Origin: Gossypium raimondii
Lineage: Eukaryota > Streptophyta > Magnoliopsida > Malvales > Malvaceae
NCBI RefSeq assembly: GCF_025698545.1
Contig: NC_068569.1
Span: 7,626,001-7,690,000 of the forward strand
Direction of reading: 5' to 3'
DNA: 64,000 nt
Each line of letters starts with the position of its first letter. Positions within the stretch are counted from its first letter, which is position 1. Position numbers and translations under genes: made by a program. This document shows, piece after piece, positions 15,845 through 28,215 of this stretch. The notes beneath the pieces were generated by a model that was given only the letters and a program-made list of their open reading frames with translations, was not told where the DNA came from and did not search any database.

Positions 15845-16008
15845 TATTAGAGTATGGAAACAATTATGGTAGTTAGCAGGTAGTAGTTAGAAGTCTTGGC
15901 AGTTAGTAGTTATGGTTGGATAACAAATGTATTATAAATAGTATGATTTATGTGATGTAAAGAAAATAATCATTTTCGATAATACAGTTTAAGTTTTCAA
16001 TCTCAACA
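15845..16008 (+). repeat. 3' LTR of the copia element
   Basis: Preceded by the purine-rich tract AGAGAATGGTGGCA (polypurine tract). The start is degraded (TATTAGAGTATGG, TA in place of TG). It ends CAATCTCAACA like the 5' LTR. Confidence 0.9.
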
Positions 16009-16319
16009 GTTGCCACTTGTATAAATAATAGGGCAATACTATAATTTTTCAAAGTATAGGAGGCTTAAGCAATTTTACCTTTTTTCTGGTAGAGCCAAAT
16101 AAATTGGCGCCACCAGATTCCAAGACACTAGTCTGTTCTGCCTATTTGCCTATTGAAACAACCTAAATTTTTTTTTTCATTCGTTACTTTTTCTGATTCT
16201 TTGTCCTTTTTCATTTTTTAAGTTTTTTGTTCTTTTTAAATTCTCATGTTTTTTTTAGAGTGAACAATTTACTTAATGAGAAGGGATTGTATGAAAATAA
16301 GATGCCACGCCATTTATAT

Positions 16320-16454
16320 CCATTTCCAATAGTTTAATGTTACATCAACTTTTTCTCTTGAATTTTAGCATTTCCTCCTAAAAAATCAAATCAAACTAAA
16401 AATACTGAAATTTAGGAGGAAAAAATTAATGTAACATTAAACTATTGGAAATGG
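16320..16454. repeat. Perfect 26-bp inverted repeat forming a long hairpin
   Basis: CCATTTCCAATAGTTTAATG.. at 16320-16345 is the exact reverse complement of 16429-16454. Pairing continues inward with mismatches (TTTCCTCCTAAA against TTTAGGAGGAAA). It is probably a MITE core. A hairpin small-RNA source is possible, but nothing else supports that. Confidence 0.85.
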
Positions 16455-17693
16455 GTACAAATAATGTGTCTTAAAAGAAAATCAAATTTGAAAAAGATGG
16501 GAAAAATAGTTTTATAAAAAAATAAAAGATTAAGAAAACAAATTCTCAAAATCAGACATATTCATATAGGAATTATTGAAATGGAAATAAAATCATTATT
16601 TTGTAAAGGAGTAGACAGCCCTATAATAGTAACACTACTAAATATAAGGAATGCAATCTAATTTAATTATTGAAGTAAACCTAATTATCAATAATGATGT
16701 GAATATAAAAGAAAGTTTAATATTAAGGCTTCAAATCAAAACATTTGAATGAATGAAACCAATAATGATTTAGCAATCAAATGGAAGTGTATTTAAAGTT
16801 AATATAAAATTTTCAACAACTAAAATTGAAAACCTCAAGTTGAAATTCATCAATGGTGGGTAGCATGGAATTTTGGAGTCCAAGTTGATGTTATGGTTTT
16901 TATGTATTCTTTTTTATACTCATGAACAGTCATCCTAATATTCATTTTTTCCTTTTTGATCTCTGCTTATATGTTTGGTTTATTGTTGTTGGTATGCAGG
17001 GATAAAAATGAATTTATAAGAAATTAACAAAAGTTTCAAAATGTGGATTAATGTTATTTTCTTTAAGATTCTACTCGCTCCACCTATATTATGATGTGTA
17101 AAAGAGTTATTGGCAAATGAAGCTCAATGATTGTCTACATTTTGCTCTCATGAAAGCAGTCCACTAATCAATTAAGCGAAGCATAATAAGGATACCAATT
17201 TCTATATAAAATTTCTACAATAATTCTTTATAAAACAATTTAGGAATATAAAAGATGGTGAAAAATAAGAATTAGTAGTCATATATCTAATTTTGATGAT
17301 CAATATGTTAGTAACAAATTAATAGAAGTCAATGTACTCTCTAAGTAGTATTATTCAAGATAATTAAAACAAATAAAAGTTCGGTTGGATCGATAAAATT
17401 AAAATTTTAGAAATTATGATAGTTTGTATTTAAACTTTAAGGTTTATCATATATAGATTTAAATGGATTTTTATAGATTTTGTATAACATACAAAAGACG
17501 CAATATTATTTTATAAATTTTAAGTATTTCTCAACTGATTTGTTGTTTAATTAACTTGTAACACCCACCTAATCAAATAAATTATAATTAGTAATAAATA
17601 TGTCACTTTACTTTTTTTTTTTAAGAAAATAAAAACTCAAAAAATGTAAAAGTTAAAAATTATGTAAAAAAAAAAACCAACTTTAGATTCAAA

Positions 17694-17705
17694 TATATAT
17701 AAATA
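17694..17705 (+). promoter_or_regulatory. Probable TATA box of the first NPF gene
   Basis: TATATATAAATA, 65 bases before the ATG at 17771, which leaves room for a ~35-base leader. Position and sequence fit a plant TATA box; transcription start was not tested. Confidence 0.5.
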
Positions 17706-17770
17706 GACGTAATGTATATAAAAAGACTGCCAAACACAAAGCATCTCTGATCCAAAACTCCAAAGCCAAA

Positions 17771-20128
17771 ATGTCATCCATAGAGTTGCAGCAGCCAACT
17801 GCTACTGGTAGCAACAAGAATGGTGACCATGAATCACAGTCACAGATGTTAAGTCCTGGCCATAAACGTGGTGGTTGGTTCACCTTTTTCTTTGTTTCAG
17901 GTTACTCTCTCTCTCTCTCTCTCTCTCTTAATTCTCAATTTCAGACATGTCTAAAACAACCTTGTAATGAAAACGTGTTCGTGTTGTGTCATGTCGTGTG
18001 TGTGTGTTTCTCTCTCTGTCACCAGCAACTTTGACAGGATTGATGATAGCTGGTTGGGGATGGCTGACGAATTTGATTGTGTATCTGATCGAGGAATTCA
18101 ATGTTAAGAGCATTGACGCTACTCAGATAAGCAATGTAGTCAACGGTTCCATCAACTTGATACCAATTATTGGTGCTGTTTTGGCTGACTCTTTCCTCGG
18201 CTCTTTCCATGTCGTTTCAATCTCTTCATTCTTCTCTCTCCTGGTCTGTATACCTCACTCATCCTTAGCTCACAGATCTTAATTCCCAGTTCACTAAATT
18301 CCATTTCTAATGTCCATTTTAAACTTTTCCAGGGAATAATTGCTCTAACCTTAACAGCGACACTTAGTCACTTGAGACCACAACACTGTGGAACTGGTTC
18401 AACCTTGTGCCACGCTCCATCGAAACTCCAATTAGCTGTTTTATACACGGGTATTGCTTTGGCATCAATAGGCCTGGGAGTGGTTCGTTTTACTTTAGCA
18501 TCCTTGGGAGCCAATCAATTTGATAGTCCTGAAGATCAAGGAGTTTTCTTCAACTGGTTTTTCTTTATATTTTATTCTGCCTGTGTCGTAAGTTCTTTAG
18601 GCATCGTCTATGTTGAGGATAGTATTAGTTGGGGACTGGGATTTGGCATGTGTGCAGCTTTTAATTTTCTGGGCTTGGTTATTTTCTTCCTGGGAAACCG
18701 TTTCTACCGCCATGATAAGCCTCAAGGTAGCCCTTACACGAGTTTGGCTCGTGTGATTGTTGCTGCAATACGAAAGAGGAACGTCTTGGTTTCATCTGAA
18801 AGCAAGTATTATTATCATGAGATTAATGATGGAGCTAATAAAGCCATCGCTGCAACACCTAAACGCAGCTTCAGGTATGAACTATGAACTTGATTATTCT
18901 TTTGATATAAGCATATAAAATTGCAGTCTTTTTCCTGCCGACAAATCATATTATTGCTTTTGTCAGAAGTATGCTCTTTTTCTTTGAATTGGACTCGGAA
19001 ACTTAAATAGCAGGGCAACCTGATATTACGATAATGCACGATAACAGTCGGCGCCGTATCAAAAACACTTTCACCTACCACCCACCGTAACTTGAGGATT
19101 TGGAATCTTAGAAATTTCCTGACTTTTTATTTTCTTTGCATAAGGAAAATACAAAAATTGACTTTGGTATACTACTTTTACACTTAAAATAGCTTTTTGG
19201 ATTTGAACCTCTAAAAATCCACCAAAAACAAGACAATTATCATTTACTTAACCTAATTAAAATCCCTTAATTTCATTTCTGTAGGTTCTTGAACCGTGCA
19301 GCACTGATAACTGAAGGAGACATTAGTTCAGATGGATCCATAGCCAAGCCGTGGAATATAAGCTCAGTTCAACAAGTTGAAGACTTGAAAACTCTGATTA
19401 GGATTCTCCCATTATGGGCAAGCACAGTATTTTTAGCCACCCCTATTGTAATTCAGACCAACATGACAATTCTTCAAGCTCTAGCAATGGATCGTCACCT
19501 CGGCCCAAATTTCAAGATCCCCGCCGGTTCAATCACGGTCGTGGTTTTAATCTCCTCAGCCATCTTTATCGCCCTGTTTGACCGGTTTCTTTACTCCACC
19601 TGGCAGTCCCTGACCGGCCGCTCATTAACACCCTTACAAAGAATCGGAGCAGGCCATGCTTTCAACATCCTAAGCATGGCAATCTCCGCCCTGGTGGAGT
19701 CAAAGAGGCTAAATGTAGCCCATGATAACCACCTCCAAGACCAGCAGGGCGGCGCCGCCGCCGTGGTGCCAATGCTCGCCTTATGGCTGTTTCCACAACT
19801 CATCGTAGTTGGGATGGGTGAAGCTTTCCATTTTCCGGGAAACGTTTCATTGTACTATCAAGAATTCCCTGTCTCAATGAAAAGCACAGCAACTTCCATG
19901 ATTTCCATAGTCATCGGCGTCGCTTTCTATGTCAGCACTGCTGTGGTTGATCTGATAAGGAACGTTACCGGATGGTTGCCGGATGATATAAACGATGGAA
20001 GACTAGACAATGTTTATTGGACTTTCGTTGTGTTGGGATTGCTTAATTATGGCTACTTTTTACTGTGTGCTAAGTTTTACAAGTATCAAAATCTCGAAAA
20101 GGAGGCGGAAGCGAACACCCAGATTTGA
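17771..20128 (+). CDS. NRT1/PTR family transporter, NPF2 clade, NAXT-type (copy A)
   Basis: Polytopic membrane protein of the nitrate/peptide transporter family. Exons 17771-17900, 18026-18243, 18333-18874 and 19285-20128 give 1734 nt (577 aa). The N-terminus is hydrophilic (to ~HKRGGW). Membrane segments begin with LTGLMIAGWGWLTNLIVYL, followed by VKSIDATQISNVVNG, VYVEDSISWGLGFG, FYRHDKPQGSP, FLNRAALITEGD, the MDRHLGPNFKIPAGS loop, and AFHFPGNVSLYYQEFP. These match the Arabidopsis NAXT/NPF2.1-2.7 group, whose member NAXT1 (NPF2.7) exports nitrate across the root plasma membrane. The ExxER proton-coupling motif of many NPF proteins is not seen in the first membrane segment. All splice phases close and no damage is visible. 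Substrate is inferred from family only. Confidence 0.93.
17905..17928. repeat. (CT)12 at the start of intron 1 of NPF copy A
   Basis: Uninterrupted CT repeat four bases past the splice donor. NPF copy B has a longer CT tract in the same place (32429-32469). Confidence 0.95.
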
Positions 20129-23100
20129 TCAGAACGTTTAATTCAATTTAAGTTTACTGTAGTTATAGGTGAACGTAAGATTATGGACAAATTTCTAATA
20201 ACAGCGATTTGTATGATTTAATTTCATATCACACGAATATTCATGTGAAAGTAAATTTTATTATATAATTTAATAATTTATAATAATTTAATAAATTTAT
20301 TTTATTTAAATTTAATGAAACAACCATTAAATATTAAAATTATGATAAATGATATCTCTTTGCTTTATTAAAGAAGTCATGTGCCCAATTAATAAATACT
20401 ATTTAATAAAAATAAATAAAATTGAGATTATAATACTATAAGGCAATAATAAAAGAAATTATCTTAAAAGGCTTCGGTCATCGCACGCGTAATGTTTTCG
20501 TTCAAATTTTTATATAATAAGCTGAATATGATTGAAATTATTTGAACTAAGAAATCTATAATAAATCATTTATTTCTTTTCTCAAAACTCAATTTATAAT
20601 TATTAATTTTAAAATTTTGCAATAAAGAATATGAAGATATTAAAGGTTGATTGCAATCTATTCGATGTGAATTCAACTGGTTAAAAAATATTCTAACATG
20701 ATTTTTTTTTGTTAAATTTCACGTATAATCATTTAACTATTAAAATTTCTATTTTAAAATATTCAAAATAAAATTTTTATAATTTAACGATAATCTGAAA
20801 TGATAATTAAAAACTCAGTATAATAATAAATTTAACTCTTAATTTTTAGATATTATTAATTTAATCATAATTATAAAAATAAATAAATCTTAAAATTTAA
20901 AAATAATCTTAAATTATCCTAATTCTAAAAAATATATAAATATTTTAAAAATATAATAATAAATTTAAATTATATAATAATATTAATATTAAATATAATA
21001 TAATCCCTTCCCCCACCATCCCCTCTCCCTTCCCTAGTTATATATCTCACTCCTTTTCACGCGAAAACACCGCACGTCTCTCATTTTCACCCTTTTTTTT
21101 TTTTTTTTCTTATCTTTCATTTAGCTTTCAAATTCTTCTATTTCTCAAATTGCTTGCATTACTTTCCCATCTTCGAATTTTTGTTTATGTTTTTAGAGCT
21201 CTTTACTCTGCCTTTCTGTTTTGCGTATTAAATGTGTTCATAACTCTTTGAAGTCAATTTGAGTTCAAATTAGTTTGTGTTTAGGATTTGAATTTCTCAT
21301 TTCTTGTGTTGCATGTCATTTTCTTTGAGTGGCATTTATTTATAAACCCATTTTCCAATCTGGGTTTGTCATTTTTTTGTTATTTACTGGGAATTAAATT
21401 TTTTTTTAAAAAAGGTATTTGTTTTCCTGGGAATTCTATGCATTTTCTCTTTGTTTGGTAGGTTTTGATTATATTAATGTTGTTTGAAAAACAAAACCCT
21501 GATGTGTATGGGTGTTTTTGGTGGGGGTGGTGATTTTAATTTTATTTAATATTAATATTATTATACAATTTAAACTATTATATTTTAAAAATATTTATAT
21601 TTTTTGAATTTTTAGAGTTAGAATTAAATTGAGATTATATATAAATTTTGAGAATTAATTTTGAAAATTATGACTAAATTGATATAAAATGTAAAAGTTA
21701 AAAAAAAGGCTAAATTTATTATTATATTCATTTTTAACCGTGACATCTATTTGTAAATTGTAATTTGAATGGAAGTAATTAAAAAATTATAATCTTTTAT
21801 TTTAAAAGTTTAAAATGGAATATTTTAATAACTAGATAAGTTTATCCATGATTTTTTTTTGGGTATAAAATGGTGAAATAGAATTATCTTCATTAATGGT
21901 GATGGATGGCAGCTACTTTACTTGAAAGTTAAAAGACCTGATTCCTTCCCAAAATAAATTTTCGAGTTTTGAAAGCCTATGTCTACATCCCTTCTTCTTT
22001 TATTTCAATTTCTCCTCTTTATTGTCTCTTCAAAAAGATCTTTTCATAATCACTTTCAATTAAATTCCAAATATAAGCTAACAACAAAAATAAATGTAGT
22101 TAAAAATAATAATTCAGCACAAAGGCTAAAGAGGAAAAAGTAACAACTACAGATCTTTAAATTACATTTATGGTAGAAAAGTTATAAAATAATTATTTAA
22201 TTATTTAATTTTGTTTTTTATTAAATGGTTAACGGAGAATGATGTTTTAACTTTTAAAATTAGTATAATAGTAATTTTAATTCTCAATATTTATAAATTG
22301 TGTCAATTTAATCTTAATTCTAAAACATTTAACCTATAATATTTACACATAGTATAATTTAATTTTTCTTTCGTGACTCTTTTACTTAAAAAGTTTAAAA
22401 AAGTTATATTTTCATTCTTTTAAAAATAACCCTTAATGCCAAAAACATAAAATAAAATTATAAAAGAAAAATCAAATTATACAATGTGCAAAATTTGAAG
22501 ATTAATTTTTAGAATCAATATTGAATTGACACAATATATACATGTTAAAGGTTAAAGTTGTTATTATGTTAATTTTAAAAATTATCAAGTCATCTTTCTG
22601 TTAGTGTTTAGTTAAAAAATTTAAATAGTTAAATAATATTTTGTAACTTTTCATGGTTAAGTGATCAGAAAAATAATAATTATAATTAAATAACTACTAA
22701 TATAATTAATATTTTTTGTTTTGATATTTTAATTTGGGTTAGGTGCTTCTTAAATGTTATTCGGCCAATTTGAACGGGAAAAAGGCTCTTTTTTTTGAGC
22801 TAGCAAAATTAGTCCAAAAAGGATTTAAAAAAAAATCGATTTTGTCTTTTTTATCGGTTCATCGATTTATGATCTAATCATAGTTTGTAATTGAATCAGT
22901 TCTCTCTCTTATTCTAAATCGATATACTGACCGATCCAATCTAATTTTAATAATTATAATGTATATTTATTATTTTAAAATTAAATTATATTTGAATTAT
23001 CATTTACTTATTATATTTTGGTTTTCAAAATTGATAGAATATGAAAAGAAAACATATATTTTTGTTTATAATTACAATTAAAATGATTGTGCGTGAAAAA

Positions 23101-23855
23101 AGGTTATACTAACTAATATAATAAAAATAAATGATAATTTTGTTATAAATTTTAAACCCACTTAAGAAAGGAATGATAACGAGATTACAATATTTAAAAA
23201 TGTGGAGAATGTAAGTATTAAAATTCCATCATAGTTGAACCATACCATCAATTATGTTATGAAATGGATAAAGCTGTTGAACAGATTGATATTTATTTAT
23301 TGTTTTCCAAAATGGGTGTGAATGAAGGGCATAGAAAGGGTCAAACTAAGACACCAGTTTAAGACAAAACAATGCTATTATAAGCTCCCATCCAATTAAA
23401 TAAACAAAAAAATATTTTATATAGTGTCAGTTACTAGAACTCGGTTACGAGGATTAGGTATAGATATAAATATATCTAATATTTTAAAAAACATTTGAAG
23501 AACCAATCATAATTGAGTAATTATCGCATAAAAATAAGAATAATGTAAATTATATGCATTGCCAGCCATACCAAAATTTTTGAAAATAAGAATAAAATTT
23601 TGGGTTAATGGCATGAAAAACCTTTATATGTATTTTTAAAATGATTAATTTTACTATTCTGATTTAGAATCCTAAAGTTATCTTTTTTACTGACATACCA
23701 TATCGTTCAATAAGGGGCCACCATGTGGTTGTTTGTTGACTTTTGACCAGCTAATTGAGATCTTTTTTAACCAATTTTCCTTTTTCTTTTTCTTTTCATA
23801 CATAATAAAACCTCAACTTCTCTACTTAGATAATACAAAAAAAAAAAACATTTAA
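20129..23855. other. AT-rich intergenic DNA
   Basis: No gene seen over 3.7 kb. The first ~100 bases should be the NPF copy A 3' UTR. Several stretches (22380-22720 among others) contain phrases common in MITE-like repeats (TTTGTAACTTTT, AGTTAAAT), too decayed to delimit. A pyrimidine-rich, less AT-biased patch at about 21000-21480 is listed separately. Confidence 0.5.
21000..21480 (+). other. Promoter/leader-like patch with no coding sequence after it
   Basis: Pyrimidine-rich segment (CCCTTCCCCCACCATCCCCT, then TTATATATCTCACTCC and a long T run) followed by T-rich text resembling a 5' UTR plus first intron. No open frame follows. It may be a duplicated gene 5' end that lost its body, or a non-coding transcript. 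Evidence is compositional only. Confidence 0.2.
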
Positions 23856-24978
23856 GGGTAAATTTCACTAGCAGTCACTTAATTTTGATACAACTGACAA
23901 AACAGTTACTTCAATTTCAATTCAATTACTCAACTTTTAAAAAGTAACAAATCAGTCACCAACGTTATTGAAAAGTGACAAATCAATCACTCATTAATAT
24001 CGTTATCGAAAAGTTACAAATCAGTCACTCATTAACATTTTCAGTTACAGGCCTAATGAGACAGGAGATGTGGTCAGTAAACTAACTGATGTGGCCAGTT
24101 AACTTGCCATGTTAGACGAGACAAAGTTGAGTGACTGTTTTTTTTCGTCTTTCCTTTTCCTTTGTTTTAATAAATTTCATTTTCTATTGTTTTAATAAAT
24201 TGCCTAATATTTTTACTTTTTTGCATAAATGACCCAATGTGTTCATACTTCTTCTTCTCCATCCCAACAATCTCACCGTCGCCGCCTCCGCCACAACCAT
24301 CTTTGGCGTCACCATTGTTGACCTCCAAACTACCATCCTATCCTCTCTTTTTTCTTTCTTTTTCAACCCCCCAATAGAAAAGCCACCATGGTTGGGATCC
24401 AACTATCTTTTTCTGTTGCCCAAAGCTATTAACTCTGAAAAAGCCAAATCAAAATGGGATTGGAGATAACTTTGGGTCAAACTATCATAACCACAACCAA
24501 GCCGGTGAGGAGAAAATCCTCCATAGCAAAATTCAAGCGATTCAAGAACCAAAATGACTTGGATTTGTCGAGATCTTCATGGGATATGATGATATAAACA
24601 AACGAGTCGTCAATTAAACTAAACAACACTAACTCCATTGCCAAGATTATCAAGTTGCATAAAATAAAATCAGAAGCAAAACAAAAGGAACATTCAGACA
24701 AACCAAACAATCGATTGAACCCATGATTTTTAGGGAAAAAGGAAGCGGTTCCTCTAAAGGGACAGCCAAATACCGACAAGTGCAATTCTGGGTCGAGTGG
24801 GTGATTAGCAAGATCCCAAAGTTGAAACCGGACTAGGTATTGTAGCGAAAGAGGATGATTTGAATGGTTTGTCTATAACTTATTTGTTATTTTTTGAAAG
24901 TTGAGTGACTGAATTAAAATCAAAGTGACTATTTTGTCAGCTGCATCAAAGTTGAGTGATTGTTGGTGTAATTTACCC
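23856..24978. mobile_element. Mutator-like non-autonomous element with ~100-bp TIRs; interior may be captured gene sequence
   Basis: The left end begins GGGTAAATTTCACTAGCAG. The reverse complement of the right end begins GGGTAAATTACACCAACAA. Arms pair over ~100 bp, sharing AACTGACAAAA/AGCTGACAAAA and CAATTACTCAACTTT/CAGTCACTCAACTTT. Flanks AACATTTAA / AAAATTTAA differ at one base and fit a 9-bp Mutator-type duplication. The interior (~24230-24860) is much richer in G+C and codon-like (CAACAATCTCACCGTCGCC), unlike the surrounding DNA. This is what a Pack-MULE looks like, but no parent gene is recognised. Confidence 0.72.
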
Positions 24979-25693
24979 AAAATTTAATACAAAAATGGGA
25001 TATGTTGTAGATTAATTATAAAATTGGTACAATTTTTTTACCCTATTATTTAACAATCATTCCAGGTGGAAAAAATATTTTTTTAAGTAGTGCTGCCATT
25101 TTATCAGGCAACACAAAAAATAAGAGTATTTTCTTTAAATACATAACAAATATCTTACGTGTAAGAAAAAAATATTATTTTTTAAGGTGGTGTTGCTTGA
25201 CACGGTGGCACCAGTTGGGGATTCTAAAAAAAACTACTAATTCGTGAGATCGGAAGGTGCAGCCAGATAGTGTGGCGACACCAAATATGTGTTTAAAACA
25301 AATCTATTGTTGTTTCGAGAGAAAAATATTGAGTTGTTAAAGTTAAACAATTGAAATATTAAGTTTAAAACAATTACAAAAGTCTCGAACTTGGGTCCTA
25401 CAACTATTAGAAATCAAGATTGAAGATCAAGAATATTTGTTTTCATTTCATAAATCAAAATTATTATTTTTACTTTAGAAATCAAGTTTCAGCTAATAAT
25501 GTTAGTTTGTAATTATTTTTTATGGAATTTCATTTTATTTTACTATTATGTATAATTATATGACTATATATTGATAATTATTTTCTAGTATGAGATGCAA
25601 GTTATATCATTTGACAAAAAGTTTTATTGGTTTAAAAAGTTATGAATTGTTTTAGTAACAACTAATATATATATTTTTATTTAGGGGGAAGAT
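24979..25693. other. AT-rich intergenic DNA with old repeat fragments
   Basis: No gene seen. 25080-25290 repeats phrases such as GGTGTTGCTTGACACGGTGG and GCGACACCAAAT that resemble the repeat around the first copia element. Confidence 0.45.
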
Positions 25694-27820
25694 TGTAACG
25701 ATCCGATAGTCACAGGTGTTGGAAAGTGCATTTTCAAGGCTCCATTACCGTAAATCAGACTCGTAAATATTTATTAAAAATATTTACAAAGTTAGTGGTG
25801 TAGTTAATTAGGTTTTGGTTAGGTGAAATTGCATGAATTAAGAGTAATTAGGTAAAAGGACTAAATTGTATAAAGAGTGAAAGTTGAATTATAGATTAAA
25901 GAAAAATTAAAGTGACCAAATGAGCAATTATGCCAACGGTCATAATTGAGGCGGCATAAGTGTATATATTATAAATATTTAAAGTTAAAAGATATATATT
26001 ATAATATTATAATATTAAAACTTAAAACTTAAATATAAATATTATATTATAAAGATAAAGTAAAAGAAAAGAAATAGAAAAGAAGGAGAGAAAGAAACGA
26101 AACAGAAAAGGAAAGAAAGGAAGAAAAAAAAGAAAGAAAGAAGGAGAAAAGTTAGGGTTTTAAGGGTTCAAAGCTCAATTGGTTAGTCAATTTAGTCCAT
26201 TTTCTTGTAATTTTTATGTTTTTAGAATCCCGGTATTAAATACTACCAAACCTATGTCAAAATTTTAGAAATTATTAAGTTTTTAAGTGATGTTTATGTT
26301 GAATAATTTTAGTATTAGGGATTAACTTGATAGATTTTTAAGTTAGAAATGAAAAGGATTAAATTGTAGAATAAATTGTAAATTTTGAATATTAGGGACT
26401 AAATTGTGAAAATTCAAAATTTAAGGATTTAAGTGAAATTAGAGAGTAAATCTAGTCTAAAGTGGAATTTGTATGAAAATATAAGATTGATTGTGAATAT
26501 AAGATTGACTGTGAAGAAATAAAATTAGACTCGATTTAGGGGCTAAATTGGAATTTAGGCAAATATTGAGAAAAATTGAAATATTAAATATGATGTTGAA
26601 TTGTGTTGTATTGATGAATTTTAATTGTTTTAATTCTATAGCTAACGTCATACCAGAGTCCTCGACTAAAAAGGGAAAAGATAAAGTCGACGAGGAATAG
26701 CTCGAAATTTTTGGTTTGTATTTCTATAATCCGAATCTAATTATTAATTGTTGTATTTTGATTAAATGTTATTGTAAGTGATTAAGGTGAGAATTATTGT
26801 GTTTTACAATTGAAATGGATTGATTTAGTATGTGATGAATTTATTGAATTTATATTGATTGAATTGGTATATATATTGAATATATTGATTATTTGAATTG
26901 AAATGAATATTGGTTGTATTTGGAAAGTGAATTGAAACCTTATTAACTGTATTGGGCTGAGTTGGATATAGATGGCATGCCATAGGATTGGAAGAGTTCA
27001 AGAATTTCTTTGACTTCGAGTCGATGAGACACCGGGTGCCAATTTATTACTTCGGATTAATTTGATGAGGCACTGGATGCCAATTTACTTCGGTTTAACC
27101 GATGTGACATGAGTGTCAATTTATTACTTCGAATATTCGATGAGGCACAGGGTGCCAAACTGGTGTGTTTTGGTTGGATCCGTGTATCCGTCCGTGTCCG
27201 AGTAATGTTAATAGGGGTAAATGAATAATAAAGTATTATAATTGATATTGAAATGGAGTGATATGGGAAATGAAGTGGAATAGTGAATTGAATATGGTAT
27301 GGATAAAGCAATTGCATAAATGAAATGTGATTAAAATTGTGAAAAGCTATTCTATAACAAGTGATGGAAAATTTAGTATTATATGGTTTTAAATGTTCAA
27401 TTGTGCTTAACATTTTATTATACATATTATATTGTTTTATTTTTAAATATTCGGATTATAGAAATACCACTGAGTTTTTACTCAGCATACAGTTTTTTTT
27501 TCGTGCGTAGCTTAGGTACCTAATTTTGATCGCCGATTCAGCATCCAATAACGATCCCGAACTCAAACGTGGTGAAGTTTTTCCTTTTGTGTCGACATGT
27601 ACCTAGGGTGTCCAAATATTAATCATTTTGTGGGTTGATTGTAAATAAGATTATAAGTTAATATTGGATGGTTATATACATATAAATATGTGTTTATATT
27701 TGAGGTCATATTAAGGCAAGTTTAAGTTAATGTTTAAATAAACATGAAATAGGTAAAATAGATTGAATTTGGCATGTTTACAAATTGGATTTGAATTATG
27801 TTTTATTGATATATTTAGAT

Positions 27821-28215
27821 TGTTAGGGATCGACCCGATTAAGCAACAAGTAACAAAAATAGCGGAATAAATTGAGAAATTGAATACACGGGCAAAGATA
27901 ATTTTACTATAATTTTACTATAATGGGAAAAGAACGAAGAGTACAAAAGATGGAGATAAAACTACACCCCAAACCCCAAAAAGTAAAGAACCCTCAAAAC
28001 GTAAACACAAAATTCTCTAAATGTGTTATGAGTTCTAATATCTAAATGGGATGTTTTTTCTAAGGTTGTAAAAGAGCCTATTTATAGGCTAAATTCATAT
28101 GTCAAATAATAATAAAACAATCTAAACTAATTAGTGTTTGATTGAAACAAATAAACAGAGTTTAACTAGAAGATTATTTTTCAAATTTGACTGAAAAGAG
28201 GAGTCATACTTAACA
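27821..28215 (-). repeat. 3' LTR of the gag-only element
   Basis: 395 bp. Lacks a ~40-bp stretch present in the other LTR (29845-29891 area) and has a short duplication of TTTTACTATAA. Otherwise very similar to 29779-30206. Confidence 0.9.

Larger units (their letters stand above)
8987..16008 (+). mobile_element. Ty1/copia LTR retrotransposon, decayed, interrupted by a nested LTR-like element
   Basis: Two ~165-bp LTRs (8987-9152 and 15845-16008) flank gag, protease, integrase, reverse transcriptase and RNase H remnants in copia order. The left LTR ends in CA and is followed by TGGTATCACAACC, a primer-binding site complementary to initiator tRNA-Met with changes. About 4.73 kb remains after subtracting the insert at 12517-14799. 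No clean 5-bp target duplication is visible at the outer ends (GAGCCA left, GTTGCC right). Confidence 0.93.
16009..17770. other. Intergenic DNA and promoter of the first NPF gene
   Basis: No gene seen. AT-rich throughout, with a hairpin repeat at 16320-16454. The last part is the probable promoter of the transporter gene that starts at 17771. Confidence 0.5.

Noticed and set aside
8981-16014. A target-site duplication for the first copia element
   Set aside because: The left flank GAGCCA and right flank GTTGCC do not give a matching 5-mer. The GCCA similarity is too short.
24184-24785. Three overlapping ORFs of 70-100 codons as a gene
   Set aside because: They lie on both strands inside a TIR element, have no recognisable motif, no splice structure and no promoter. 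Captured sequence is more likely.
27057-27425. 122-codon minus-strand ORF
   Set aside because: It lies within the solo LTR, is of low complexity (Ile/Tyr/Phe/His-rich), resembles no protein, and is explained by AT-rich LTR sequence with few minus-strand stops.
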